The position numbers were made by a program, and so were the translations under genes. Below are positions 46,742-61,900 of a stretch of 64,000 nucleotides of DNA, in pieces. Position 1 is the stretch's first letter; each line of letters begins with the position of its first letter. A model generated the notes under the pieces. That model had not been told where the DNA came from, made no database searches, and worked only from the letters and a program-made list of their open reading frames with translations. The stretch is from Syngnathus acus. Taxonomy: Eukaryota; Chordata; Actinopteri; Syngnathiformes; Syngnathidae. The stretch covers positions 1,240,001 through 1,304,000 of the forward strand of contig NC_051100.1 in assembly GCF_901709675.1 (NCBI RefSeq), written 5' to 3'.

Positions 46742-49700
46742 GTAGCCACCCCTTGAGCATGGCTCCCAGACAAATAAGAGGCCACACGCTCCATCTAAAC
46801 AGCACTGACACTAACTGGGTCCTTTCTTTTTTTTTTTTTTTTTTTTTAAAAGCCATGAGAAATGTCCTATTATCTATTGATTCAGTCTCACGCTGTGTCT
46901 CGGTGACTTACGCCTCCCTCTAATTCCCATTACTGGGAACACTGTATCCTTATCAAGGGAAACAATAAGCCACTTGTCGGCACAGTAAGAAAATATGAGG
47001 AAGCATCTGCCTCATTCAGTGGAACCCATGACTGTGGTGAAGATGGTCCCTTGCGATGTCCTCCCCCCGGACCCCTTTATGTTAGTCCTCCCTGTGACCT
47101 CGAGCACAGTGGTGGCGGCCTTGCTGTGAAGGCAAAGTCAATCAGATCACCTGGGAATGCATTTATTTAGATATTTGCTTTCTCGGTGGGTGCGCGTTTT
47201 TTTGTTGTTGTATTTTTTTCCCCCCACGTGCCCCGGTTTGATTGATTGAATTATACTGCTAACTTGGATAAAAATAAATGTTCCAATTTGTAAACATTTT
47301 AACATTGTTAATTAACATAATGTGAATGTACGTGCGCATTGGGATCGTCTAAAAAATAGACGTAGAGTATCACAGAGTGTTTTTATCAGTTCTCTAGATG
47401 ACTACTGGCGATCATCTTCAAGAGGCATAACACTGAAGGACTCTGTGTACTGGTACTTTCTGTCTTTTTAAAAGGGTCATAAAAATCGAAAAAAAAAAAT
47501 ACACAACGAAGTCTAGTATGGCTTGGGTAAAAATGCCAGTTTGACAGTTCCCTATCTTGTATGATTTTTTTTTAAACCCCCCAAAAAATCGTGATCATTT
47601 CATTCCAAATTTGAGCAGCTTTTGTGCCTACCTGCTTTTTGTGGAAGAGTAGTTTGGCACAGGTGGGGGGTACGCCATTTTCATCTGCCAGCCCTGAAGA
47701 GAAGCTGTGCTCCCAAGCCGTAAAGCTGTCATAGAGATGGCTCTCTATTGATGATGGCATCAAGTTTTTTTTTTTTTTAACCAAGCACCCCTGTGATGCG
47801 CTACCTCGCTTGGCTGTTATCTCCTCCCTCCCTGCTATGTCTCCCTGCTCTTTAAGACAAAGGGTAATAAAGCCATAAATTGTGTGCTCGGTGGAAGGTA
47901 TGGACATTCTGTCTGGGAGATGCTGTAAGAAATGCCATAAAGCACCTTCAAAGTCATAGCCAAAAGATTTACACTTATTTAACATCTTCCTCTTCCCCTA
48001 AATCACAGTGATAAGAGAATTAAGTGATGGGCTATAGGTTCTTTGTCCTTAGTCTATTGATTTTTTTTTTTTCATCCCTCAAAAGGATCCCGGACATTGT
48101 AATTATTGAGCTGAGCTTTTTGATGCTGGTTTACAGACTAGGCGAGGTGCTCTCGGTAAAAGGAAAGACAAAACACTCGATTATGCCTCGTTTACCAGCG
48201 CTATAAGCAGACTTCTGTTGTGGAAAAACAGCAATCCAAAAAAAATAATAACTGACCTAATGTCTATTCATCTCCATGCTATCTACGAAAACTGCATCCT
48301 CAGCACGGACTGTTGATCTGACAGAAAGCCAAGGCAACTCATCATCCATGTTTTTATGTTCTTCTGAAACGTTCCCATTTGGCGGAGTTGCATTGAAATG
48401 CATTTACATTGGTGAACATATTTTATGTCGACAAATACACCAAACTAAAAAAAATAAATAAAATACATCTGGGGAAATGATTACATTCTCAGCATAGCTG
48501 TTCTACAGGAAGCCATGATGTAAAAAAAAAAAAATACCTTGGTGAAAATCCAAACCATGCTGTTCAATCGATGTTTACTTACGTTCCATTTTTTGTGTTT
48601 TCATTTCAGTTGGATCTGAGCACCTATGTAGCCTCAAGCTCTTTCCTCAGTGTCGTCTTTGTGCTTCTCCGGGAACCTTAAGCATTTGGATTGGTAAGCA
48701 TTAACGTTCTAATACCCTCTCCCCCCCCCTCCACATTGCTTAACTTGGCTTAATGGTCTCGTGTTCTGTTTTCCCATGATTTGTAAGTTACTGCTATGAC
48801 AAAGTTGAAAGCATCTGAAAACCACTTTGTTAATTTATGACCAATGCATTGTAATGAATCAACGAGACCTGCATGAAGTTGGATTTATTATTTGTCGAAC
48901 CGCAGCAGGATATATGGCCTGACGGAATATGCTGAGAGGATTCGGTGGGTGCCATATCCACATTCGTCATTCTATAGTCGAGCCATTTTTAATGCGTTGC
49001 CACCATTAGCGCTTGTACTTTTCTGCCCATGAGCGGCCCAACCCATCTGACTTGATCATGGAAGGTTCCCCTTTTCTCTTCTAGATTTTTAAATGTATTG
49101 TGCTTTTTTTCAAAGTGTTTAATTTATGGCAACACTTTATAATTCCTTCTTGAATCCTTGGGAAATTCTTGGCGAAAATCGACAATATATACGTATATAT
49201 ATATATATGTTTCAGATTTAGACATGGTGAAACCTCTTCAAGTGTCAAAATGTCTGATTGAAAAAGAAAAAGAATTAGTTGGACAGCTTGTCTACTCATT
49301 ACTTTATTTTGTTGTTTTATTATCATATAGTAAAACCTATATAAAAAAAATCTCAAGTTCCCCCCAATTGATTTATTATCTCAAATTGTGAGTAAGCGAG
49401 AAGCTATAGCTATTTTTGGCTGACATTTTGTATGACGTCACACATGATGTGTGATGTTCTCCCTGCAATGGGAAAGAGTATGAAATGTTTTTTTCACTCA
49501 TATGTCATTGATAGAAGCCTCACGGCTCACCCAAAGCAAGCTCACAAACCAAGCCTCTCCTGTGAGCCTGCAGAGTGCTGGCCAACATGATGGATAGATG
49601 CTATATCTGTCACTTAATTGGTAAACACCACACAAGATGCTGTTTTAGATTGCGTTAATGTAGTGTCCACTCCCAAGTGAGCCAAAATAGCTGCAAGGTG

Positions 49701-50220
49701 TATTACATCCACAATTGGGCTTTTATGTCTCGCGGTCCACCCAAGAAAGGCACGTGCTCCATCTAAAGATCATTTAGCCCTACCATATGCTGTTGTCTTA
49801 ATGGTTAGTGATATTTGTGTGACTGCGTCCAACAATTAATGAGGGAGAAACAGGCTGGCTTTAACCTCCGGGTATTCCTTCAACGCTACTGCCCCCTTTC
49901 TCTGAACCCTGACTCGCCGTCTCCCCGCCCTTCTTCCGTCTTTCCCGGTTGAACTCTGGCCCCGTCCTCTCATCCCCCACGCCCCTAGCCCTCTCCTCGG
50001 GGGCCCAGTGGAAGTGATTTATCTTAGCGTGAAAAGACTTGTGATGACGCCGAGCGGGGGGAGGCGGGGCGGCGGGGCCCTTGGCATTGAATGCTTCGGT
50101 GGCGTTTGCATGAAGTTCACGGCCCTGCAGCCACGATAAATGTCAAGTGCTACAAACGTCCTGTAAATAAGACAGAGCACTGCCAAAGCCGCAGTCTGCT
50201 TATTGACTGGCCACGCAGAA

Positions 50221-50242
50221 GGTGTGTGTGTGTGTGTGTGTG
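50221..50242. repeat. (GT)n microsatellite
   Basis: About 11 tandem GT units followed by a short G run. Confidence 0.9.
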
Positions 50243-53200
50243 GGGGGCTCTGTGTGTATAAACCCGAACCCTAGTGTACATTTTGAATCACAAGCAGCAA
50301 TTCTTGGGTTTCATAGACACCAGTCTTGTGGTTACGAGCTTTCCTATGCAGCAGTTCATTTGGTAGCATATAAAAACCAGGAAAACCGATATATGTATGC
50401 GTGTTTGTGCAAAGACCACTAGGAGTGTGCTTGCAGGCCTTTCTGGCTTAGTTAATCAGCTACACTCAAATTCAAAAAGGCTCATAAACAGTCAAAGATG
50501 GTGACTGACATTAGTGTCCTAAAGCTTACATTGAAAACAAGCTGCAAGATGGTCCATGAAGTATACGTTTATATCTTCTGTTCCAGTTCACTTTTATCAT
50601 TCACTCTCGTTTTTTTCCCCATTTGGAATATTTCTTGTCGAGTTCAGTACGGTTTCATTATTCCACTCCACAACCTAGGCCTAGGAATGGGTGATGCATT
50701 TGTCTGGTCCGCAGCTTGGCTGAAAATCAAATCACAAAGACAGAGATTACACTTACCCTGCTTTAATGAGATGACAAGGTGCCTTTATTTCATTCTTAGA
50801 AGCCACTTGAGGACTAGCTGAAGTCATTTTGGGACCCCGGCGCAAACTTAAAAGCATTATTTTATTTGATCAGCTTCTTCAACCTCAAGAATTTCCCTCT
50901 TGGTCGAAAAAAGAAAACAGAGAAGGAACAGGCCTCGGCACTATTAAGAGTTATCTCGGGAAGTAGAGTCCTGCATATATATCACCGCCCGCCGGTGTCG
51001 TCCCACACTTGATAAAGTGCATTTCCCGTCAGCGGAGGACACTGAAGGTTACTGCCGCCGATGAAAAAGTGCACAACAACTACTGGTGACTCTTCTACCT
51101 GCTGAAGCGACACAAATCATTGGGATAATTCATAATGAGCAGGCATTTATCACAAACCACACAACCTTTTGACGATTTCTGCAGTGATAGCTAAATGCCG
51201 ACGTGACGACAGCTTTGGACATTTGCGAGGGAGGCATCCCGACGCAGGGAGGCGTTCTCGCGTGCGGCCACGACTCACGATGGTATGCAAACATTTGCCT
51301 CCGTGCACTCAGCTGATTAAACAGGCACATATATTATTGTCCTTGTCAGCTTTTTGATATAAAGGCACCGCATTGTTCCTCCCTCTGTTACTCACAAGCA
51401 TCATTCGCAGGGAGCGTGGCCTGTTGTATATCCGAGCCTCAGCGGAGACCATAAGCTGCATTTGTTCACCAGTTCCAGACACACTGAAGCAATTTATGAG
51501 CCTCTGGCGGCAGGCTGATTAGAGCAGTGCTTGTAAAATGTAGTTTGGCATATATGCAGGGTTTTACTGGCGCTCCCCCCGTCACACATACATCATCGAA
51601 AGAGCGAGATGAAACGAGAGCAGCCAGGGGAGTGGCGTGGCGTTGGTGTCCGCAGAGGGCATTGCTTCTTTCTCGCGGGCCTCCATTTTGGAAACGGTTA
51701 ACCTCAAACTGTCAACACTTTGCAGGGAGCAACAACGGATGGGATTTGATAATTCACCCGCAGTCGGACACCCCATAAGATGTCAGCTCAATGAACATTT
51801 GAGTTTTTCTTTGGCTTTTTTGTGATGAAGTGTGATGATAACCATAGAGCTTATTATTTATATTAGCTTTGTAGAGAATTACACATACTGTAAGATATGA
51901 GAATTTTAAGTTTAAAATGAGTAATAGAATTCAATTGAAAAGTATGATGGTAGTGTAAGCATTGATTAGTCTCAACATGAGCAATTTTGAAATAAAGCGG
52001 CGTCACGAAACAGATCGCGTTCATCGACCTTCCGCTGCACGCTCATCTGCGTCCATTCAAATTCCGATTCCTGGCCTTGGACAATAAACAGGTCCTTAAA
52101 AAAGAAATCTTCTCCTAAATCAAACCTTGTCGCGTTTAGCATGTGTGAGCTCTCACAACCTGGTCACCCAACTTTCAACATGATTTGCTGCAGCTTCATC
52201 ATCTCCACCAGAACAATTGCTTGAAACAAGTGCCACAAGGCCTTGTTGTTACCATGTGAGCTCTTTATTGAATCCGAATGATGTGACAACAGGCCCTCTC
52301 ATAGTTCCGCCTTGTGGACCTTGTTGCTCGGCCACGCTTCACAGTCACATGGACACGGGTGGGGTCATTTCTCGTGTGCTTGGAGGCCTACGGTATGGAA
52401 GTGAATGTGTGCTTTGTTGCGCTTTGTCACAGATGAATTCGCTTGAACAAAACCGCACTGTTTTTTTTTTCCAGCTAACTTTTGGCCACTGTCTGGAACA
52501 TGATTTATTTTTCTATGTAATACTCTAATTCATGCCTTCAGTGATGGCCGCATTCTATTTAGGTGAGGTAATTGCACACGCTTGCTGGCTACAATGGCGA
52601 ACTGTAACTCAAAAGTGAACTGATCTGGTATAAATCATATTTGTTACATCTGTGTTTTTCCTGCCAAAAAGCCAACATTTCAGCTCTTCAGAAATTGGGC
52701 CTGACTTGTTGTGCAATCATGTCAGTCTATTAAATGTAAGACATCCAGTCGAATCAGTGTGACTTAACTAAATACAGCCATGCAAAGTTGCGCAAAGGAG
52801 GCACACACAGTTTACAAACAATAAATGTGATAAATACTTAGACAGTATTTGTGGAGTAGTAATTTACAATGGGCAGAAATCCACAATTTCCTTAATATTC
52901 AAACCCATTTCCTCCTAATTTGAAAAAAAAAACCAAATGTACTATTCCTGTCACTAATGTCCAACATGAAAATGATCACAACAGAAAGCTTTTGCTTCAT
53001 GTTCCAAATAATTTGCTCTTCTTTTGAAAGGAAATAATAATCATAACAATATATCATAATTTATCATTGAAATCATTTCATTTTGCCTTTGTTCCATCTT
53101 ATGCCATTCCAATTTTGACAATTGAGTATTGGTTGGCAGTATTAGCAAAGGAGTACACCGTAGGAAACAATTACTCTGACAACGCTACCCCTGTGCATTA

Positions 53201-56200
53201 GCGACATTTATGATCCTTGTGTAAACGGAAATTAAAGTGAATAGGAAACAAAGTCCTCTCTGGGGTGTCTTTCGTGTCATGCCAGTCAGTAATTCATTGA
53301 TGCCGAAAAGTGTACAGTTTGCATGATAATGCCATTGCGTGGCTAAAAACACGCCTGATGGAACAAGACCATCTTGTATGCAGAGAAGCAGCCAGCACCC
53401 TGGGAGAATCAATAAAGCGCATGGGATTTTGGATTTATGGTGACATCCTATCGATCAATTAGGAGCTGACTGTTCAAGGCGGCACGGCTAATGGATGGAT
53501 GGATGTTCGAGGCGCTCAAAGATGCCAATAGGTATTATAAGTAAATCAGACGGAATTACCGTACGTCACATTTCACACAATTTTTTCTCGTTGGCACACC
53601 TCCAACACACACTAGAAAGTGAACAAATAATAAAATAATGTGAGAGCTCGAACAATTTACTCCCAGAAAATTGCAGGAGCTGAAAAGCATTTTGCTAAAT
53701 TCGGTGTTGTTTGATTTTGTGCTTAACGTCACAAGCAAAACTCGATTATCTGGAATCTGACTAAAACCATCACCTGGAAAAAGAAGCCTGTTATTTACAC
53801 CCGTTTGTGTTTTTCTTCTTTGTCTAGAGTGCCCAAAGATGCCTTGCTCCTTCTGAGGACAAATGCTAACAGAGGAGTAGCTAGCATTGACCACGAGCTG
53901 ATAGCTAACCGACACAAGATTCCAGCACAGGTCTGACAGTCAGGTGAGTCGTCTTGTCACCAGATGCGGAATTTGACGTCTGATATTTTATTGAATCGAA
54001 ACTCACCGGTGATAGCGAGTTGCATCATTTCATTTTTTTCTCCAAAATGGCCGCCGTGTGTCAGAAAAAAGATTGCGCCAAGGCAGGATGTGCATGACAC
54101 GCATAACCCCATTCATGTGACGTGATTTAGATTTTAGGCTTTTAGTCACGGGCTCGTCTCACGGCGCACGCTCTTCGAGAGGACCCGAATGAGGGACGGC
54201 ATGAAATAAAACTTCTCCTGTGACTTCTCAGGGGGAATGGAGTCATTTAGTAGAATTCTGTCCGTGTGCCTATCACTCAAACTGAGCCGCCTTCGCCACA
54301 CAGCTGATAATCATACATATTCCGCGCACCCGAGCGCTATAAATCTCTGTCCCGGTTTCATCCCGCCGTCGTTCATCAATCACACCGGGAGCAGGATGAA
54401 ACACTGCCGCCTTGGAAATATATCATATTAGTTCCCGGGATGTTTACCAAGATGATGTGAGACAACAAGAGAGAGTGAAATATGGCGCCGCCGCATTGCT
54501 TAAATGAAAAACCACTCCCCCTTCCCCTTCAGATCACCCTGCGTACCGGGGGAGGCTGGCATCCACGAGGCGTCCTAAACAGCACCGTCCATGCCCTTCT
54601 GTCACCTTGACGCATATGAACGTCGTAAAGATGCCTGAACAAAGAAGCAAAGATCAGGTTTGTATTTAATTATTGCCAAGCAGTTTGTTTTATTACTCTG
54701 AGCTTGCGCAGGACACAAACAAACCGTGAACTGATTTCCATACGGAAGGGTGGGCCGTGGAGAAACCGTACATTTAATTGAATCATTTTTCCGACACGTA
54801 ACATTTCCGTCACTCAGCAAATCATGCTGGAATATTAAAATCTGCAGTATATGAAGGGGCTTGCTGTCTCTCCTAATTAGGATTGTTTGGATTTGGCAAA
54901 ATCTTGGACTCCGGGTCCTATTCTCATTAACTTGAATAAGTTGCAATCTATTCTAGTCTTCCCAATTTGTTTCATTTGAGTTATCCAGTTGTTGACTTTT
55001 TTTACAAGATGCACAAATCACAAGAGATAATCTCGAGTATATCCGTCAATGCCTGATGATTACATGCCTGGCAGCATTTGGTGCCATGCGTAACGTAGAG
55101 TACTTGTCACATGGCCACAATTGGTGGAACGAGTGCCAAGTGCTGAACCTCACATTCTTGCCCTGGATTGTGAAATTCCAATCTGTCAAAGTTATTCATG
55201 AAAGATACCTTGCAAATCCGGCCACAAAGTTATTTAATGCATGGCTAATCCAAATGGGGGGGTCCTTGTTTAACAACAAAGTCATTCCCACTACTCGCAA
55301 TAAATTAGAACACAGTCGGGACAGGGATCAAGGCTTTGTGTACGGTCGGTCGGCTATCGTGCAGTACATCGTGGTAAGCGGAAGTCGATGTTCTCTATCA
55401 ATTTGAAATATAACAATGAGATCATATTTTAATGGACTACATTTACCATTTGGACATCCTCATTATCCAGGGAGCAATTTCTCTCCATATATTTGTGTCC
55501 AGTCTTCCTCCCCCTTTGCGGTTTAGCCTCCGCTTCATTTGTCAAAGGCTTTAGTGAACATAGCACAGTCTCTTCCCGAACATTAACAACACTTAAACTT
55601 TTGAATACCCATCGGCGTAGGATCTGAAAATCATTAAGAGCAATTACCTTAAGCCTAGCGGCACATTTGAGAGTTGACTCAAATTCAAGGGAAAGCACAT
55701 TAACCGTGTCAGTTGTGCCCCGAATGATCCATGCGTTGTTTCTTGGATTTGGATGTTTGCATTGGTTTTCTGTTTTAACGCTGCGTAGTAAATTACCGCT
55801 TGTGCAACCTGAGGTCCTTCTCGCTCGGCTCGATCCTCTTTTACATTAGAAATGTAATTTGGCGAGATGAATGTATTCTATTCCAGTCGGCGGTGATTTG
55901 GACTACCGCTGCGCAGCAAAACAGCATCGCCTACTGATTATTGAATTTTTATGGCCGGGTAATTAATTGCAGATTCCCTGTTTTGTTCTATTTCTTCCGC
56001 TCTGACGTTTTAATTTCGACAAAAAGCCGCAGTCTCCACGCGGCCCTTCTCTGGAGATCCTAATGGCCTATAAAACACGGTGACTTATAGATATGGCGGA
56101 GACTTCACTTGGCCAATGATTGTTTGAAACCTTGCTGATCACACAGAATTTAGTCCCCTTTCCTACCTCCTCCCGCCTGCCATCTCATCCCCCCCCCCCC

Positions 56201-58559
56201 CGAATTCATTTCTTGTCAATTAAACTGCAGCTACAGTGTCCCATCTGAAGAATAGGAATACATCAATGTGTCATCCAGCAGGAATTCATTATTGGATGCG
56301 GCCCGGCAACTTTTCAAACGCGACGTTGGAGCCATTATTTCTTAAAGACGATTGTCATTACTTGACCAGGCAGGCGAACGTCCTTGGCTTGCATTGCAAG
56401 CACTGCATTTAAGGCCGAGGGGGAATCAATCGTAGCGGAGGGTGACAGATGCCATATCTCAAGGCAGACAGCTTTGAATGCTTATATCAAATCAGAATCC
56501 TTTGCTGGCACGGGGGACATTAGTTACCCTGCTGTCAGAAACACATGTAAGCCACCGCTAGCTCTCCAGGAAGAGAGAGCCAGACAGAAAGAGAGCAAGG
56601 TAGGAGTGGCAATTTGTTTTGCAGGTTTGCTCAAATACCCTTTGCTAGCACCGAAGGACTCTTAAATATATGTTATAGTATCGGTGTACTGTCAGCACTG
56701 CATATCTGAACCATCAGTTAAAACATCTTCAAGAGGCTTACTCTCTTTTAAGTTTACATAGAGGGTGTCTTGGATTTTATGGACAAATGTGAGAACCTGA
56801 ATTTCTACATAAGTCAGAATGCAACCTGGTCTATGGCTAACCTGCACTCAAACAGAAATAAGGCCAAAACTTGGATTTGTCACTTCTGTTAGTGGATGAC
56901 ATCCACGATCCCACCAGTGTACATGTTTTGAAGATTGGCGGCGATAGCCGAAGCAAACAATGCGAGGCTAACCGCTAATGGTGCCGAATGTAATTAGATA
57001 GTCGCATTTTTGTTATTCTTCTCGTGTGCTGCTGGCATGTACTTTGTGGCTTCAAGCGAATATGACATTCCTCTTTGTGGGTTAATTCAAGATTTTTTTT
57101 CCAATCCTTATATTTGGTATGATTCATTTGCAAGAAGACAAGATGTATCTAATAACATGATTTGTTTTTTTTCTCTGGTGTATCATTTATCATAGTAAAG
57201 ACTGTATCACGGCTATCGTTGGCAAAATCTTGCAATATTGTCGTGATTTACGGAGCAATTGTACTTTAGCAGTGGCTACAACTGCTTTGCAAAGTAATGA
57301 AATGTGAACAACGCATCGTTTAAATTCAGCACCAGCGGTGCTTTAGCATGAAACAACTTTGCAAGATCCAGAGTTGACGTCAAGGATATGAAATTGTAGC
57401 CCTCGCCTGGAAACGTAATCATTCTTGTCCTCCTTTTAATATATGGCCACGGGATATTTATCTAGGCGTGTTTGTCATTCCTCTTTTGCCTATCTGCTAT
57501 CCCCTCATCACGGTGCCCTTTTCTGCTGTGTCAGCACAAGTTGGCGCAACCCATCACTTCCAAAGCGGACCCCCCTCCTACTCTTTGTGCACTTCTCGCG
57601 GCGCAATCTCGGCGCCTCCGTAATGGTCGCTGCAGTTACCATATTTCAGCCCTAATTGGGTTGGCGCTACAGAGCCAATTTAGGGCGGTAGTTCTAAGAG
57701 TTCCTCTGCGACGTTGTTAGGGATTGGGATGTCTCGCGTGCTGCCAGGTGTGTGGACTGTAATTGCCACCCAATGAAAAGCGCTCCTCGGAAGCCACGGC
57801 GCTTTTGTTGCGGCGAGGTTTTATTCTCAACGGTGTTCGATAGGTTCATCCACACAAAATGCGATTAGGTGGCTTGTCTTGTTCCGGTCGGTTTCCGGTG
57901 AATTCTGTGGCCCGAGGGAGAACGGTGTGGCGAGCACTCATCAAAATGACACATTGCATTCTATTTTCTGCCTTCATCCTTTTTTTTTTTTTTCTTTCTT
58001 TTCCCCATTTCTTGAAAAAGTCCCTCTGGTGAAGTATTTTCCTAGGCGTCTGACCTTGCGTGCCGCTCCTCAGCGCCACGATCTATGGCGGCCATTTTCT
58101 CTAGAGCCGCTCACGACGAAGCAAAGAGATGTTAATGTCAGTCGCTGTTGCCTTAACACTCAATAAAAGACGCCGATTGGGCCCCTCCGCTCCGCCAGTC
58201 GATTGGCCGTCTAATGAGGAGAGGCCCGAACATAACTCTACAAGATTCACTAGTGTTTGCCTTTCACCAGAGGCTCGAGCACAGTAATAATTCCAAGTGG
58301 ATAAATGTTTTCCCGATAACAAGCTGAAATAACCTGTCGGGCTGAAGTTGATGTCGACAAGAGGAATCGCACAATTAGCGATCGGCGAGAATTTATCCTC
58401 GTAACGGGAGATACAAAGCTTTTTCTGGCAAATATCAAGGCTACCCAGTCCGTATGCACTCGGTCTCGTGCGTTTCCTCGACCGGCGTGTCATCAGTCAC
58501 GGGCTTTACCTTTGTACCCTCCCTCTGTGTTTTTCCCCTCTAAACGCCCCCCCGCCCGC

Positions 58560-58930
58560 ACCAGCATTTAGCTTGTTAATGTAATTGAAGTCACTCCGAG
58601 GAGAGGCGTTATGGATGAGCGCTCGAGATGAGACAATGTGGCCTAATCTCCGTTTATCTCCAGGCTACCCTAGAAAAAGGGAGGGCTCGCTCCCATTGTG
58701 TTCCATTTGGATCTGTCGGAAAGATAATAACGCGCGCGACTCCGAATTAAAGACATCCGTTACTTGAAATTACGCCGGTGGTGCGGTCTTAATGTATGGC
58801 CCGTTCGGACAAAGCGCGTCATTCATCGAAGCTCATTGGGAATTTGGATTAACCATGCTAATTGGCACTTTTCCAGCGATAATATTCGAATAAAGGCCTT
58901 ATTTAAGTATCCTAAATAAGACGGAGATTA
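58560..58930. promoter_or_regulatory. Candidate conserved non-coding element
   Basis: A non-repetitive stretch of mixed base composition contains homeobox-type cores (gttaatgtaattg, ggattaacc, gctaattgg) and a GATA-type agataata. It ends in a perfect 8-bp inverted repeat around a 7-nt loop (58898-58905 with 58913-58920). Conservation cannot be tested here, so the call rests on composition and motif density only. Confidence 0.3.
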
Positions 58931-61900
58931 CATAGTGTCACACCATTATGCCTTTTACACCTTATAATGTTACAAGGCACTCTAAAGTTGATTAATAACA
59001 ACCACTTTGGTCATAAATAGCAAAGACTACTGTGGCTGTTGTAATTAACCTTTAAGTGTGATGGACTTTATTGTATATTGCCCATTCCTATTACTGACCC
59101 ACATCTATCATCGCCGAGTGTTCCTTGCTTCCGAGGCCTCCCAGGAGCGTCGGCATACTCGGTGTCAGATGACATCATAGCCTCGTGGGAGTGTGAATTA
59201 TCTTGTTTTCTCCCCGATATCGCGCGTGTATCAGCCCCCCCCTTTTGCTGTTCTTGCACAAATGTATCATTTAAACCATTAGCAGCGGCTAGCTTTTTCA
59301 TTAGGATAAACTATATCATCTCCTCCCCAGAGGCGCCTGCAAGCTAGCGAACTGTGAGAATACATTTTACCGAGAGGCGAATATTGAAAGCGGCAACGTG
59401 CCTAGGTAAAGTATGACTTAATTTATACGGCTAATGTATAGCATTGATCCTCTGCGGGGAAAATAAAGGACAACATATTTTCAGAGCCCACATCATTAAG
59501 GTTTAATAATTTAGACCCAGTTAGCATGATAATAAATATACTCTGGGAACTTAAGTGAGGGTTTTGGTGATGAATGCAATTAGAAAGTGTTGTAGTGTAA
59601 TATGTATGAGGTGTAGTTATTAACTGGACTTGGAGCAATGGTACAGCCTGCGGTGTTTCACGGGAGGGATAAAAAACAAGTACCTTTTTTTTTTCTCTCT
59701 CCACCCAATACCCTCCACAGAATACTAATCTACTCAATTTCCTTCTTGGTACTGACACAATTACCACATTTTGAATGTCATTCTGAAAGCTGTTTGGAAT
59801 ATTTTCCCGAGTTTTATTTTAGCAACATCTTTTTCACAGGCGTGCTTGCTGAAGTCCGTCAATGAATCTGACATTGGCCACACTTAAATGAAACATGTGA
59901 ATATGAATATTTATAGAACTATAATAGTGTTGTAGCTAGGAGCAAGGAATTGTGGATATTCACTTTCTTGCAATTTGTAAGAAAAAAAAATGTAATCCTA
60001 ATTTCCGCATATCGTTGGGTCATTCAGACGTCTCCCCAGATAGATGCCATCAGGAAAATAAAAACTGGTCTTCAGACTTTAGATCAGCAACTGTATTGTT
60101 CTCGCCTTTTTCATTGCTAACCAAAACAGCATCAAAACAACATTAATAAAGATTTTAATTTTGATGTTGCTATTAGTCTCAATTGACTGAAGCTCTGAGA
60201 CACAACATTTAATTTTTACGTGCATGTTTACTGCCAAGTGCCCATTTGAATTCTGCGGCTAACCTAAGTAGTGGCTAAAAGCAGTAGCTTCACATATTTA
60301 TTATCAACATTAGAGGCCTGATTTGGTCATTGTTGCATATAACTTGTTTCCTACAAACAAATATAAAGTAATATGAGTGTATAAAAATAATTTAGGGTTT
60401 TGAAACGAGACTACTTAGAGGTCCGCAGAGAGCAAGTTGAGGCATCAGGTTTGTTTCATTCATCCAGCGTCCTTGCTCTTCTGGGAAGGAATGATGGAGG
60501 GTTTTCACAGTGCATGTTTTTACGCTCCGCCGTGAGATGAATAAACGCCGCCCTTGAAAAATGAAAATCAAAGGTAGTGAAAAAGCTCCAAGGGATTAGA
60601 GCCGGGGAGTCTGATATCAAGCCCAGTTTACTCTTTATGATGTCATTTTCTTTTTTATGGAAGAATCAGACGGTGAAGAGCTCATGGCAGATATGGAATC
60701 CAGGTTTGGGTGTAATCTCTCACCCCACCCCACCCAACACTTCTACCACAGTGCATAAATCTGCTCCATTGATCTTCCAGAATAACGTGTCTATTGACAA
60801 GAGCCAGTCTCTCGGTTTGAAAAGTGATAACAGCCAGCGAGCGCAGGGTTGTCGCACGAAATAGTTATGGATGTCATTCCTGCCTGGGTGCGAGCCTCTA
60901 CTCCGTCACAGGCTCGAGCGTCAAGTAACACTCGGCCGTGTGAGTGAATGCACAAATGTGTGCGAGGCCCCGCTGAGTGCGTTTATGCAGGCCGTTAATC
61001 ACGTTGTTGGCCAGCTGGCCGCAGCCACTGGGCAGGTGGGCCCGTCTGGTTGGCAGCCTCAATCGTGCAACCCTGAAACCGGACCTCCACCCCCCCCCCT
61101 CGGGGACAACCGTGCTCCTGATGCCTCTCATCCTGGCGTGTCTGTCAACTGGTGCTTACCCGGCGCTATTTTGACTGATACCTCAGATGGCATTCACGAG
61201 TGACGAACTTGCCCGAGCGCGGTGGTAAAATACCAATAAACAGACTCATTGAAATGAAGACATGTTTTACGACAAGGAGATTAGACGGATTTATTTGCAA
61301 TCCCTTGGAAGTGGATATTTTACCTCCGTGGTCACGACAAGTGACATTAAAAAGGAAATTCTAGATTTTCGGAAGGAGGGGGGCACTTTTAGGCACCGTT
61401 AACGTCTAGTCACTCCGTCATTGTCGCAATTGAGGAAATGAGCGCTCACACGCAAACTCTTTTGAAACTTGTTCTGTGGCTGCGCATAAGTATATATAAG
61501 TTCAATGGGACAAAAGCAGAGTTTCGTGCTTCTGCCTTGATGCCATGTGGTAAACGTTAAGAACCAAAATACACGTCTTGTATGTCGCATCACTCTTTTA
61601 CGACACAAGTAATAAATAAGCGGAATCATTGGGCATGGAAACAAACTATTCCTCGAATTCGGATTACCGGGAACCCGTTCTCCCGAGTTTCAATTCCCGT
61701 CCGTAAGAGTAATATTGTCAAGAATACACTTCCCATTATAGGCACAATCAAATCAAATTTGATTTGCCAAGTTTGAGCATGCCAAACAAGGAATTCGACT
61801 CGGGCACATCTCATTCTCTGTACAACATTTAGGAAGGTAAATTCCTCATTTATGTCAGTATTGCTTCTACTAAACCATCAAGGATGTGAAACATCAAGCA

